Source: Streptomyces cynarae (GTDB lineage Bacteria; Actinomycetota; Actinomycetes; Streptomycetales; Streptomycetaceae). Taken from it: a stretch of DNA of 64,000 bases. Location of the stretch: assembly GCF_025642135.1 (NCBI RefSeq), contig NZ_CP106793.1, positions 3,662,001-3,726,000 on the forward strand, given 5' to 3'. The notes beneath the pieces are model-generated. The model had not been told where the DNA came from. It was given only the letters and a program-made list of their open reading frames with translations, and did no database searches. A program made the position numbers and the translations under genes. Numbering within the stretch: the stretch's first letter is position 1; each line of letters starts with the position of its first letter. Positions 1 through 8,751 of the stretch are shown one piece after another.

Positions 1-94
1 TGATGCGCCCGTCGGCCATCTCCAGGGCGACCCCCGGCTCGACGGCCGGGTCGAGCCAGGCGTGCTCCAGCCAGTACGTCCGTGTCACCTGCAC
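1..94 (-). CDS. hutF: Formimidoylglutamate deiminase, N-terminal fragment
   Basis: Only the first ~31 codons lie in the window; the gene runs off the left edge. The peptide opens [15 protein letters not shown], which I recognise as the start of actinobacterial HutF, the amidohydrolase-superfamily enzyme converting N-formimino-L-glutamate to N-formyl-L-glutamate in histidine breakdown. The GTG at 92-94 is chosen because GAAGGG lies 5 nt upstream; an in-frame GTG at 86-88 is possible. It overlaps the 3' end of the M20 gene, so it is the third gene of the hut operon. Identification rests on a short peptide plus context. Confidence 0.7.
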   Translation of the reverse strand, partial: MQVTRTYWLEHAWLDPAVEPGVALEMADGRI

Positions 95-1302
95 ACCAGC
101 CCTTCCAGTACGTCGGCGAGTGCGGCCACCCCGGCCAGGCAGTCGTCCTCGGCGGCGTACTCGGCCGGGGAGTGCGACACGCCCGTGGGGTTGCGCACGA
201 ACAGCATGGCGGTGGGGATGCTCCCGGAGAGGATCCCGGCATCGTGTCCCGCCCCGGTCCCGAGGACGGGCACGGTCAGGTCGGTGTCCCGGCCGAGGAT
301 GCGGGCCAGTTCGTCCCGCAGGGCGTGGTCGAACTCGACGACCGGCGTGAACGACTCGCGCACCACCTCCAGATCGACACCGTGTGCCTCGGCGCACTCC
401 CGGGCCGCCTTCTGGATGCCGCCGAGCACGGTGTCGAGGCTCGCCTGGTCGGCGGCACGGGAGTCGAGCCAGCCACGGACGAGGGACGGGATCGCGTTGA
501 CCCCGTTGGGCTCGACGGCGATCTTCCCGAAGGTGGCGACGGCACCGGCGAGTTCGGCCTCGCGACGGGCGGCGAGCACGGTCTCGGCGTACGGCAGCAT
601 GGGGTCGCGCCGGTCGGCGAGCCGCGTGGTCCCCGCGTGGTTGGCCTCGCCCCGGAAGTCGAACCGCCACCGGCCGTGCGGCCAGATGGCACTGGCGACC
701 CCGACGGCGTCCCCGCCGATGTCGAGCGCCCGCCCCTGCTCGACGTGCAGCTCGACGAACGCGCCGATACGGCCGAGCCGCTCGGGATCGGGCCCGATGG
801 CGTCGGGGTCGTACCCGGCGGCCTCCATGGCCCGCGGCAAGGTGACCCCGTCTCCGTCGGTCAGCCGGTGGGCCTGCTCGCGGGTGAGCTGCCCGGCGGC
901 GAGCCGCGACCCGACGCAGGCCAGCCCGAACCGGGCGCCTTCCTCGTCGCCGAAGTTGACGATGCCGAGGGGCTTGGCGAACCGGACGTTCCTGCGCCGA
1001 AGCTCGTCGAGCGCGGCGAAGGCGGACACGACCCCGAGAGGCCCGTCGAAGGCCCCGCCGTCGGGCACGGAGTCGAGGTGGGACCCGGTGACCACGGCAT
1101 CCCCCTCGGCGGGGTCGCCGAGCCACGCCCACTGGTTCCCGTTCCGGTCGACTTCGTGGACCAGCCCCCGCGCTTCGGCCTGCTCCTCGAACCAGGCCCG
1201 GCACTCCGCGTCGGCACCGGTCCAGGCGAAGCGGCGGTAGCCACCGGAGGCGGAGTCGCGGCCGACCGGCAGCAACTCCGCCCACATGCTGTGGAAGGTC
1301 AC
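85..1302 (-). CDS. M20-family amidohydrolase (allantoate amidohydrolase-like) in hut operon
   Basis: A 405-residue zinc peptidase of the M20 / N-carbamoyl-amino-acid hydrolase family. Metal-binding motifs are visible: [18 protein letters not shown] (His75, Asp86), [10 protein letters not shown] (Glu120/121), HVEQG (His186) and a C-terminal GTGAGHDAG. Relatives are usually labelled allantoate amidohydrolase, but the gene sits between hutU and hutF with no hutG seen. I infer that it removes the formyl or formimino group from the HutF/HutI product to give glutamate. The GTG start overlaps the hutU stop in a 4-base GTGA, and its own stop overlaps hutF, so the three genes are translationally coupled. 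Family is certain; substrate is inferred. Confidence 0.9.
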   Translation of the reverse strand: MTFHSMWAELLPVGRDSASGGYRRFAWTGADAECRAWFEEQAEARGLVHEVDRNGNQWAWLGDPAEGDAVVTGSHLDSVPDGGAFDGPLGVVSAFAALDELRRRNVRFAKPLGIVNFGDEEGARFGLACVGSRLAAGQLTREQAHRLTDGDGVTLPRAMEAAGYDPDAIGPDPERLGRIGAFVELHVEQGRALDIGGDAVGVASAIWPHGRWRFDFRGEANHAGTTRLADRRDPMLPYAETVLAARREAELAGAVATFGKIAVEPNGVNAIPSLVRGWLDSRAADQASLDTVLGGIQKAARECAEAHGVDLEVVRESFTPVVEFDHALRDELARILGRDTDLTVPVLGTGAGHDAGILSGSIPTAMLFVRNPTGVSHSPAEYAAEDDCLAGVAALADVLEGLVCR

Positions 1303-2963
1303 GCGTCGTCACCCTCGCGCATCGGAACCCGAACGCCCCGATCCTCGGCGACGGACTCCGCGATGTCGTACCCGGCGTCGACATGCCGGATGACACCCAT
1401 CCCGGGGTCGTTGGTGAGCACCCGGCGGATCTTCTCGCCGCCGAGCCTGGTGCCGTCGGCCACCGTCACCTGTCCGGCGTGGATGGACCGGCCCATCCCC
1501 ACGCCACCACCGTGGTGGATGGACACCCACGACGCGCCGGACGCCACGTTGACCATGGCGTTCAGCAGCGGCCAGTCCGCGATCGCGTCCGACCCGTCGA
1601 GCATCGCCTCCGTCTCGCGGTACGGCGAGGCGACGGACCCGCAGTCGAGGTGGTCGCGGCCGATGACGATCGGCGCGCTCAGCTCCCCACTAGCCACCAT
1701 GTCGTTGAACCGCTCTCCGGCCTTGTCCCGCTCCCCGTACCCGAGCCAGCAGATACGTGCCGGAAGCCCCTGGAAGTGGACCCGCTCACCGGCCATCTTG
1801 ATCCAGCGCGCGAGGGACTCGTTCTCGGGGAAGAGCTCGAGGATCGCCTTGTCGGTCTTCGCGATGTCCGCCGGGTCGCCCGACAGCGCCGCCCAGCGGA
1901 AGGGGCCCTTGCCCTCACAGAACAGCGGCCGGATGTAGGCGGGGACGAACCCGGGGAAGGCGAACGCCCGCTCGTAGCCCGCGAGCTGCGCCTCGCCGCG
2001 GATCGAGTTGCCGTAGTCGAAGACCTCCGCACCGGCGTCCATGAAGCCGACCATGGCCTCGACGTGCCGGGCCATCGACTCGCGCGCGCGGGTGGTGAAG
2101 CCGGCCGGGTCCTTGGCGGCGTAGGCGGCCATGTCCTCGAAGGCGACGCCGACCGGCAGGTACGACAGCGGGTCGTGGGCCGAGGTCTGGTCGGTGACGA
2201 CGTCGATGGGGGCGCCCATGGCGAGGAGCTGCGGGACCAGCTCGGCGGCGTTGCCGAGGACGCCGATGGACAGCGGACGGCGGGCGTCGCGCGCCTCGAC
2301 GGCCAGCTGGAGTGCGTGCTCCAGGGAGTCGGCCTTCACGTCCAGGTACCGGTGCTCGATGCGGCGCTCGATGGCACGCGGGTCGCAGTCGATGCAGATC
2401 GCGACGCCGTCGTTCATGGTGACGGCGAGCGGCTGGGCGCCGCCCATGCCGCCGAGCCCGGCGGTCAGGGTGATGGTCCCGGCCAGCGACCCGCCGAACT
2501 TCTTGGCGGCGACGGCGGAGAACGTCTCGTAGGTGCCCTGCAGGATGCCCTGGGTGCCGATGTAGATCCAGGAGCCGGCGGTCATCTGCCCGTACATCGT
2601 CAGGCCGAGGGCCTCCAGGCGGCGGAACTCCTCCCAGTTGGCCCAGTCGCCGACGAGGTTGGAGTTGGCGATGAGGACGCGCGGCGCCCACTCGTGGGTC
2701 TGCATGACGCCGACGGGGCGGCCGGACTGGACGAGCATGGTCTCGTCCTGCTTGAGCGTCTTCAGCGTGCGGACCATCGCGTCGAAGGAGCGCCAGTCGC
2801 GCGCCGCCTTGCCGGTGCCGCCGTAGACGACGAGCTTGTCGGGGTGCTCGGCGACCTCGGGGTCGAGGTTGTTCTGCAGCATCCGCAGGGCGGCCTCCTG
2901 CTGCCATCCCAGGGCGCTCAGTTCGGTGCCGCGGGGCGCTCGGACGGGGCGGGGTCCTGACAT
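1299..2963 (-). CDS. hutU: Urocanate hydratase (urocanase)
   Basis: A cytosolic enzyme of 554 residues converting urocanate to 4-imidazolone-5-propionate with tightly bound NAD+, the second step of histidine degradation. Visible family marks are the glycine-rich segment [20 protein letters not shown] (about 168-186), [11 protein letters not shown] (about 315-325) and [16 protein letters not shown], whose Cys405 matches the catalytic cysteine of urocanase. Length is normal. The ATG at 2963 is chosen over upstream in-frame codons because AGGAGG sits 6 nt before it and the homologous protein begins at this point. First gene of the hut operon, with a promoter about 70 nt upstream. Confidence 0.97.
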   Translation of the reverse strand: MSGPRPVRAPRGTELSALGWQQEAALRMLQNNLDPEVAEHPDKLVVYGGTGKAARDWRSFDAMVRTLKTLKQDETMLVQSGRPVGVMQTHEWAPRVLIANSNLVGDWANWEEFRRLEALGLTMYGQMTAGSWIYIGTQGILQGTYETFSAVAAKKFGGSLAGTITLTAGLGGMGGAQPLAVTMNDGVAICIDCDPRAIERRIEHRYLDVKADSLEHALQLAVEARDARRPLSIGVLGNAAELVPQLLAMGAPIDVVTDQTSAHDPLSYLPVGVAFEDMAAYAAKDPAGFTTRARESMARHVEAMVGFMDAGAEVFDYGNSIRGEAQLAGYERAFAFPGFVPAYIRPLFCEGKGPFRWAALSGDPADIAKTDKAILELFPENESLARWIKMAGERVHFQGLPARICWLGYGERDKAGERFNDMVASGELSAPIVIGRDHLDCGSVASPYRETEAMLDGSDAIADWPLLNAMVNVASGASWVSIHHGGGVGMGRSIHAGQVTVADGTRLGGEKIRRVLTNDPGMGVIRHVDAGYDIAESVAEDRGVRVPMREGDDA

Positions 2964-3029
2964 GGTCTGCCTCCTGGTGGACGGCGTCACGCGGCGGGGG
3001 CGCGCGGGACTGTTGCAGTGGTTATTCAC

Positions 3030-3058
3030 ATCCTGACCTTCTGAATAGAACTAGTCAA
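3030..3058 (-). promoter_or_regulatory. Promoter of the hut operon
   Basis: On the minus strand TTGACT (3058-3053) is followed by a 17-nt spacer and CAGGAT (3035-3030), a good housekeeping sigma match. Predicted transcription start is near 3023, giving a ~60-nt leader to hutU. The spacer holds ACTAGT and a TATTCA/TGAATA pair that could be part of an operator. Start site inferred. Confidence 0.6.
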
Positions 3059-3106
3059 TACGTCCTTGCGCCAGCAGGGCGCGGGCCGGGATGTTTGGCT
3101 GGATGC

Positions 3107-4519
3107 ATGACCGCAGACGGTGACACGGGGACGGGGGACGCGGTGGACGTGGTGAACATCGGGACAGGGGAGCACGGCGACGACCGCACTGCCGAGCGGA
3201 TGGCGCGGCGGGACGACGCCGTACGGACCGCCGTCGAACAGGGGCTGCTGGGGCCGGACGCCCCGCTCGCCGGCCTGCTGGACGTCACGGGCATCCGGGA
3301 CTCGGCGGCGGCGCTGCGGGCGGCCTTCGACGCGGTGGTACCGCCGGGGACGCCGGTGCTGCACGCGTTCGCGGTCAAGGCGACCCCGCTGGTGCCGGTG
3401 CTGCGGCTGCTGCGGGAGGCGGGCATCGGCGCCGAGGTGGCGAGTCCGGGCGAGCTGGCGCTGGCCCGGGCGGCCGGGGTGACCCCGGAGTGCATCGTGC
3501 TGGACTCGCCCGCCAAGACGGCGGCCGAGCTGCGCCGTGCGCTGGAGCTGGGCGTCGCCGTGAACGCGGACAGCCCGCAGGAGCTGTCGCGGCTCGACGA
3601 GCTGGTCCGCACGGTGAGGACGGACTCCCCGCTGGGGATCCGGGTGAATCCGCAGACCGGGGCCGGTTCGATCCAGGCGCTGTCGACGGCGACGGCCACC
3701 TCGAAGTTCGGGGTGGCGTTGCGGGACGAGGGGGCGCGCGAGTGGGTGGTGCGCGCCTATGCGGAGCGGCCCTGGCTGACGCGGCTGCACGCACACTCCG
3801 GCTCTCAGGGGGTGCCGCTGTCTCTGATGGCGCGGGGCATCGCGGAGACGTACGCGCTCGCCGAGGAGATCAACCGGCACGTCGGGCGCCGGCAGATCGA
3901 CACGATCGACATCGGCGGCGGGCTGCACGTCAACTTCGGCTCCGATGTCACGACGCCGACGTACGCGCAGTACGCGCGGCTGCTGGCGGAGGCGGTGCCT
4001 GGGCTGTTCGACGGGCGGTACGGACTGGTCACGGAGTTCGGGCGGTCGCTGCTGGCCAAGCACGGGACGCTGGTGGCGCGCGTGGAGTACACCAAGAGCG
4101 CGGGCGGCCGGGCCGTCGCGGTCACGCACGCGGGGGTGCAGGTCGCGGTGCGGACGGTGTACGCGCCTGCGTCCTGGCCGCTGCGGATCGCCGCCTACGA
4201 CGCGAAAGGGCGCCCCAAGGAGGGAACCGCGGTGGTGCAGGACGTGGCGGGACCGGCCTGCTTCGCGGGCGACCTGCTGGCCGAGGCGCGGGCGCTGCCG
4301 CTCCTGGAGCAGGGCGACCACGTGGCGGTACTGGACACCGGCGCGTACTACTTCGCGCACCACTACGCCTACAACTCCCTTGCCCGGCCGGGGGTGTACG
4401 GCTACGCGCCGGACGGGGACGGCGGGATCCGGTTCGCCGTCGTACGGGAGCCGCAGTCGGTCGAGGAGATCGTGGCGGAGTCGGGCGGGGGGCGCGCGGG
4501 AGCGCTGTCGGAACTCTGA
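3107..4519 (+). CDS. PLP-dependent fold-III decarboxylase (DAP/ornithine/arginine decarboxylase family 2)
   Basis: A 470-residue alanine-racemase-fold decarboxylase. HAFAVKATPL carries the PLP lysine (Lys91). TATATSKFGV is the substrate-loop motif, DTIDIGGGLHV the phosphate-binding glycine loop, GPACFAGD the dimer-interface cysteine motif of DAP/Orn decarboxylases, and DTGAYYFAHHYAYN the C-terminal aromatic motif. It diverges from hutU and is not near lysine genes, so it is probably not the housekeeping lysA; the amino-acid substrate cannot be told from sequence. The ATG at 3107 is preferred to a TTG at 3095, though neither has a strong ribosome site. Confidence 0.85.
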   Translation: MTADGDTGTGDAVDVVNIGTGEHGDDRTAERMARRDDAVRTAVEQGLLGPDAPLAGLLDVTGIRDSAAALRAAFDAVVPPGTPVLHAFAVKATPLVPVLRLLREAGIGAEVASPGELALARAAGVTPECIVLDSPAKTAAELRRALELGVAVNADSPQELSRLDELVRTVRTDSPLGIRVNPQTGAGSIQALSTATATSKFGVALRDEGAREWVVRAYAERPWLTRLHAHSGSQGVPLSLMARGIAETYALAEEINRHVGRRQIDTIDIGGGLHVNFGSDVTTPTYAQYARLLAEAVPGLFDGRYGLVTEFGRSLLAKHGTLVARVEYTKSAGGRAVAVTHAGVQVAVRTVYAPASWPLRIAAYDAKGRPKEGTAVVQDVAGPACFAGDLLAEARALPLLEQGDHVAVLDTGAYYFAHHYAYNSLARPGVYGYAPDGDGGIRFAVVREPQSVEEIVAESGGGRAGALSEL

Positions 4520-4754
4520 GGAAATCGCGCACCCTCCCCGGCGCCCCTCCGGTATGCACGCGGCCCGCATACCCGCACGTCAGCGAGGAGCAGCCTCAGT
4601 CGCACCCAACACCTCGGCAAACGAGGTCAGTTGACCCACCTTAGTGGTCCCGCGCATGTTCCACTGGAAAATGCCAGATCCCTCACCCCTCGCGCACACG
4701 TTGCGTAGCGTCTGTGTCACTCAGCCGTACCCGAGGCGGGAGGGGAGCACCGCT

Positions 4755-5153
4755 GTGCCCGGAATCGACGAGTGTCTGCTGGAAGCCATGCGCCTGCCCG
4801 GGGCCCGGGGTGCCGCGGTGGTCGACTGGACGAGCGGACTCGCGCTGGGCACGGTCGGCGACGCACCCGGCGGTGACCACGAGACGACGGCGGCGGAGGC
4901 GGCGGAACTGGCCCGGCTGGCCGCCGAACACCGCGCGTTCGCCCCGGAGGGGGATGCCGACTGGTCCGAGGACGCCTGCCCGGTCGAGGACCTGATCATC
5001 GCCAACCGGGACAGCTACCACCTGCTCCGCTTCGTCCCGACGACCTTCGACAGCAGCGTCTTCCTGCACCTGTGGCTGGCGCGCCAGGACGGCAACCTGG
5101 CCCTCGCCCGCATCCGGCTCGGCGAGATGGCGGGACGGCTGGTGCTGGAATGA
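4755..5153 (+). CDS. Roadblock-like small protein, first gene of DUF4388/roadblock cluster
   Basis: A soluble 132-residue protein. The phrase VVDWTSGLALGTVGD and the C-terminal YHLLRF...LALARIRLGEM pattern match the last domain of the gene ending at 6965 (LVDYTSGMALGTMGG, YHLIRL...LAMARHQLKKI), so the two are paralogous. Both resemble the roadblock/LC7 fold used for GTPase regulation. The GTG start at 4755 has AGGGGAG 8 nt upstream. Its stop overlaps the next start in ATGA, indicating translational coupling. The biochemical role is unknown. Confidence 0.75.
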   Translation: MPGIDECLLEAMRLPGARGAAVVDWTSGLALGTVGDAPGGDHETTAAEAAELARLAAEHRAFAPEGDADWSEDACPVEDLIIANRDSYHLLRFVPTTFDSSVFLHLWLARQDGNLALARIRLGEMAGRLVLE

Positions 5154-6010
5154 CGATGGTCAGAGTCCCCTCACCGCCCCCGCTGCCGGTACGGCAGGGG
5201 ACGCGGATCCCGGGCGGCGGCCTGTCCCCCATGCTCAGCCGGCTCGCCGCCGAGCGGGCCACCGGGGTGCTGATGCGCGAGGGCGGCATGCTCCACCTGT
5301 CCGAGGGCCAGGTGGTGTACGCGGAGAGCCCCGCGACCCCGGGCCTCGACAGCCTGCTCATCGCGCACGGCGTGCTCGACGAGGAGGGCTGGCGGGAGGC
5401 GCTCGCGCAGGCGGGGCCCCAGGGGCTGGTGGGCCGGTTCCTGGTCGACACCGGCCGGATCGTCCAGGGAGCGCTGGAGCTGTGCCATCTCGGGGCGCTG
5501 TTCGACGCGGCGTACTTCGTGCTCGGCCCGAGCAGCGCCCCCGCCCGCTTCCGCTACGGCGAGGCCCACTGGCTGGGACCGGTGCACCCGGTTCCGGTGA
5601 CCGCGGTGGAGCGGGAGACGCTGCGCCGCCGGGACCTGCTCCACACCATCTGGCCCGACCCCGCGATCGACGAGGCCCCCCTGGTCCGCGCCGACCGCCC
5701 GATGGTCCCGACGGTCCCGCCCCGCCAGGAAGCCGTACTGGGTCGCGTCGACGGAACACGTACGGCGGCTGACATCTCACGAGCACTGGCCCGCCCGGCG
5801 TTCCACACGCTCGTGGACATAAGGCGCCTGGCAGCGGCGGGGTTCGTATCGCCTCGCATCGCCGCGCCGACACCAGCCCCTGCACCGGTTCCGGCACCGG
5901 CACCGGCACCGGGCGGCGTACCACCAGCGCCCGCCGAAGAGTTGCTGCCCTACCAAGACCCCCACATCACCTTGCTGAAAAGGCTGAGAGATGCGCTGGA
6001 GGCCCTTTGA
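5150..6010 (+). CDS. DUF4388 (PatA-N-like) domain protein
   Basis: A protein of 286 residues. The N-terminal part (about 22-140) has the DUF4388 pattern: GGGLSPMLSRLAAERATGVL, then MLHLSEGQVVYAES. This module occurs next to roadblock proteins and in type-IV-pilus or gliding regulators. The middle (about 180-245) looks like a small winged-helix unit (VLGRVDGTRTAADISRALA...). A Pro/Ala linker (APTPAPAPVPAPAPAPG) leads to a short C-terminal helix LLKRLRDALEAL that may be a docking tail. It overlaps the preceding gene by 4 nt and is followed after 43 nt by the roadblock gene, so the three are probably one operon. Function unknown. Confidence 0.8.
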   Translation: MTMVRVPSPPPLPVRQGTRIPGGGLSPMLSRLAAERATGVLMREGGMLHLSEGQVVYAESPATPGLDSLLIAHGVLDEEGWREALAQAGPQGLVGRFLVDTGRIVQGALELCHLGALFDAAYFVLGPSSAPARFRYGEAHWLGPVHPVPVTAVERETLRRRDLLHTIWPDPAIDEAPLVRADRPMVPTVPPRQEAVLGRVDGTRTAADISRALARPAFHTLVDIRRLAAAGFVSPRIAAPTPAPAPVPAPAPAPGGVPPAPAEELLPYQDPHITLLKRLRDALEAL

Positions 6011-6053
6011 CCGCCCCGCGCGGCAGCGACCTCGCGCCGAGAGGAGACAGCTG

Positions 6054-6965
6054 ATGACAGCCGAGGCGGACGTCCTGGACGAACTCCGCCGACTGAGATC
6101 CCGCATCCCCCAGCTGACCGGCTCCCTCGCCGCCAGCGTCGACGGACTCGTCCTCGCGCAGGACGCGCCCGGCGTCGAACCGGAAGGCGTCGCCGCGCTC
6201 ACCGCGGCCGCGCTGGGCGTCGCCGTACGGCTGGCGCAGGCGACGGGACAGGGCGACTTCCGCGAGGTGCTCGTCCGCGGCGTCCACGGCTACGTGGCCA
6301 CGTACGCCGCGGGCCGCAACGCCGTCCTGACGGTACTCGCCCAGGACCGCGTCAACGTCGGCCGGCTGCACCTGGAGGGCCGCCGTGCGAGCGCCCGGAT
6401 CGGCGAGTTGGTCGACGAGGCCGCCGCCCGCGCCGAGCCGCCACCACAGCCCCCGCCCCATGGACCCCCACCCAGCCCCCACCCACCAGGCCCGCACCCA
6501 CGCGGACCCGCACCGCGCGCACCCCCGCGAGCCCACGTCCGGCCGCGAACGCGCGAACCACCACCGAAAGTTGAAAGGACTCATCCCGAAATGGCCAACA
6601 CCGAAACCGCGCTGAAAGAGGCGCTCGCCTCCATCGAGGGTGCGACCGGAGCCGCGCTCGTCGACTACACCAGCGGCATGGCCCTGGGCACGATGGGCGG
6701 CAGCAAGAGCTTCGACCTCACCGTCGCGGCCGCCGGCAACACCGACGTCGTACGGGCCAAGCTGCGCACCATGGAACACCTCGGCCTCAAGGCCCAGATC
6801 GAGGACATCCTGATCACGCTGACCGACCAGTACCACCTGATCCGGCTGCTCACCGGCCGCGGCGGCAACGGCCTGTTCCTCTACCTCGTCCTGGACGCCA
6901 AGCGGGCCAACCTGGCGATGGCCCGCCACCAGCTGAAGAAGATCGAGGAAGAACTGGAGGTCTGA
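6054..6965 (+). CDS. Two-domain roadblock/LC7 protein (or two in-frame genes)
   Basis: An uninterrupted 303-codon frame. Residues 1-125 form a roadblock/LC7 domain (LTGSLAASVDGLVLAQDA...YVATYAAGRNAVLTVLA). Residues ~126-178 are a Pro/Arg/His-rich linker. From Met180 (ATG 6592) a second domain of 124 residues resembles the gene at 4755. The first ATG (6054) has GAGGAGA 7 nt upstream. The internal ATG has AAAGGA 11 nt upstream, so it may be translated separately or the two may be a fusion. Roadblock proteins usually act with a Ras-like GTPase, but none is encoded beside it. Confidence 0.75.
   Translation: MTAEADVLDELRRLRSRIPQLTGSLAASVDGLVLAQDAPGVEPEGVAALTAAALGVAVRLAQATGQGDFREVLVRGVHGYVATYAAGRNAVLTVLAQDRVNVGRLHLEGRRASARIGELVDEAAARAEPPPQPPPHGPPPSPHPPGPHPRGPAPRAPPRAHVRPRTREPPPKVERTHPEMANTETALKEALASIEGATGAALVDYTSGMALGTMGGSKSFDLTVAAAGNTDVVRAKLRTMEHLGLKAQIEDILITLTDQYHLIRLLTGRGGNGLFLYLVLDAKRANLAMARHQLKKIEEELEV
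6574..6594 (+). promoter_or_regulatory. Possible internal ribosome site and start
   Basis: GAAAGGA lies 11 nt before ATG 6592, exactly at the boundary between the Pro-rich linker and the second roadblock-like domain. This could give a stand-alone 124-residue protein from the same frame. Inference from spacing and domain boundary only. Confidence 0.4.
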
Positions 6966-7008
6966 CCCTCCGCCCGGCCGCTCCCGCACCAGTGCCCCGA
7001 CAGGGGCG

Positions 7009-7593
7009 CTAGACCAGCTCAGCGGTACGGCGGCGCGCCCCGCCCGGGGCCGCGTCGCCGGCCGCGATGCCGGTGCTGCGGTAGCCCTTGACCTGCTTGC
7101 CCGCGGGGCCGCCGCCCCGGCGGCCCAGCCAGTCGACGCGCACCCACAGCAGCACGTCGTCGGCCTTCTCCCGCCGCCCGAGCCAGGCGGCCTTCAAGCG
7201 CAGCCCGGCGCCGGTTCCGGCGAGCAGCATGCCCCCGGCGGCGGGCACCGCCAAGGAGCTGCCGAGCGCGGCGGCGAAGGCGGCGAGCAGCCACCAGCGG
7301 TGCCCGCGCCGCCAGGTGCGGACGGTGACCGCGCGGTCCTGGAGGACGTCGTACTTCCCGGCGCGGGCGGCAGCGCCGGCGAGGGCGGCGTACCGCTTGC
7401 GGCGGGACCGGGCGACGACGGCGGTCGCGACGATGAACAGCGCCGCCCCGGCCAGGACGCCGATCCGGCGTCCTGTCACACCCGGCACGAGCACCCCGAT
7501 CCCGGCCGCGAACACCCCGAGCCACCACAGCGGTGCTGCCCCCGCCCGCACGACGACGGCCACCCGAGCCAGTCCCTGTCCTCCGCGCACCAC
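7009..7593 (-). CDS. Hypothetical integral membrane protein
   Basis: The predicted protein is 194 residues. Two pairs of hydrophobic segments are visible (about 18-36 WWLGVFAAGIGVLVPGV, 42-60 GVLAGAALFIVATAVVA, 100-118 and 119-133), separated by a basic loop RSRRKRYAALAG, with a long basic C-terminus. I do not recognise a family. The GTG at 7593 follows GGGAGG closely; the next codon is also GTG. It converges with the roadblock operon (44-nt gap) and lies downstream of the RpiR-type regulator on the same strand. Confidence 0.7.
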   Translation of the reverse strand: MVRGGQGLARVAVVVRAGAAPLWWLGVFAAGIGVLVPGVTGRRIGVLAGAALFIVATAVVARSRRKRYAALAGAAARAGKYDVLQDRAVTVRTWRRGHRWWLLAAFAAALGSSLAVPAAGGMLLAGTGAGLRLKAAWLGRREKADDVLLWVRVDWLGRRGGGPAGKQVKGYRSTGIAAGDAAPGGARRRTAELV

Positions 7594-7698
7594 GTCCGGC
7601 CTCCCGTCTCCTCCTGTGAAGCGCCTCAGTGCAGGGAGGCTAGCGAGGGAACCTGAGACGAGTCTGAAAAACCGCGGGCCCAGGGCGTGCGGACCGGG

Positions 7699-8541
7699 CT
7701 ACTCGACGAACAGCCCCCGGGCCGCGGCCCGCGTGTCGAACTCCTCCAGGCGCGCCTGGGCGTCCGGCAGGTCGTCGCACATCGCTTCGAGGAGGACCCG
7801 CCCGAGGAGCATCGGCGCACAGGCCGTGTCGAAGGCGAGCCCCGTACCGACGGCGGCCGGCAGCAACAGGTCGGACACCTTGGCCACGGGCGCGAACGCC
7901 GAGTCGGCGACCGTGACCACGGTCAGGCCCGCCTCCCTGGCATACGCCAGCGTGTCGACGACCTCGCGCGGATGCCGGGGCAGCGCGAAGCAGAGCAGCG
8001 CGCTCGCGCCCGCCCGTACGGCCGCGTCGATACGGTCCTGGAGCATCGTGCCGCCCTCGTCGAGCAGCCGGACGTCCGGGTGGACCTTGGCCGCGAAGTA
8101 CGCGAAGCCGTACGCCTGAGAGGCCGCGGCGCGCAGGCCGAGCACCGGAAGGGGGCGCGAGGCGGCGAGGATCCGGCCGGCCTTGTGCACCGGCTGCGGG
8201 TCGGCCAGCGCCTCCGCCAGATGCCTCAGGTTCTCCATCTCGGCCTCGACGGCCTGCTGGTACTCGTTGTACGCCCCGGCGCCCGCCGTCTGTTCCGGGG
8301 GCGCGACCTCGCGCAGGTGCCGGCGCAGCGCCGGGTAGCCGTCGAAGCCGAGAGCGACCGCGAAGCGGGTCACGGACGGCTGGCTGACCCCGGCGAGTTC
8401 GGCCAGCTCCACGCTCGACAGGAACGGCACGTCGGCGGCCCGTCGCACCATGCTGTGCGCGATGCGCCGCTGGGTCGGCGTGAGCCGGTGCCCCTCGAAG
8501 AGCGCCTGCAGCCGTGTGGCAGGGCTGTCGGCCACGCTCAT
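7699..8541 (-). CDS. RpiR/MurR-family transcriptional regulator
   Basis: A DNA-binding regulator of 280 residues. The N-terminal helix-turn-helix (about 20-80; SSVELAELAGVSQPSVTRFA) is followed by a SIS sugar-isomerase domain (about 120-260) that binds phosphorylated sugars in this family; LLCFALPRHPREVVDTLAYA and VTVADSAFAPVAKVSDLLLP are its core strands. ATG at 8541 has GGGAGGGGG upstream. The target is not evident: no sugar-phosphate or amino-sugar genes lie next to it, and the nearby hut operon is only a guess. A TGCAT-N6-ATGCA palindrome upstream may be its own operator. Confidence 0.9.
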   Translation of the reverse strand: MSVADSPATRLQALFEGHRLTPTQRRIAHSMVRRAADVPFLSSVELAELAGVSQPSVTRFAVALGFDGYPALRRHLREVAPPEQTAGAGAYNEYQQAVEAEMENLRHLAEALADPQPVHKAGRILAASRPLPVLGLRAAASQAYGFAYFAAKVHPDVRLLDEGGTMLQDRIDAAVRAGASALLCFALPRHPREVVDTLAYAREAGLTVVTVADSAFAPVAKVSDLLLPAAVGTGLAFDTACAPMLLGRVLLEAMCDDLPDAQARLEEFDTRAAARGLFVE

Positions 8542-8601
8542 GACGTGCTCCCCCTCCCAGGGTCCGTGATCACCGCCCGACTATTCAAGCACCGAGAACC
8601 C

Positions 8602-8617
8602 TGCATGGCGATATGCA
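8602..8617. promoter_or_regulatory. Palindrome upstream of the RpiR-type regulator
   Basis: TGCAT (8602-8606), six bases, ATGCA (8613-8617): a perfect inverted repeat 60-75 nt before the regulator start. Position fits an autoregulatory operator. No second copy was seen elsewhere in the window. Confidence 0.35.
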
Positions 8618-8751
8618 AGCCGGCCGTCCGCCTCCGCACTGGTACGGCCGGAACTGGCCCCCGCCACGAACCGGCGACCCCCTGACGGTGTCGGCTCGGG
8701 CCGACGGATCCGGCGCGGGGCACCACCGGCCGCGGCCGTCAGGACGGCTGT

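Noticed and set aside
82..2960. Plus-strand frames of 618 and 525 codons over the hut genes
   Set aside because: Shadows of hutU and the amidohydrolase, whose minus-strand products have full catalytic motifs.
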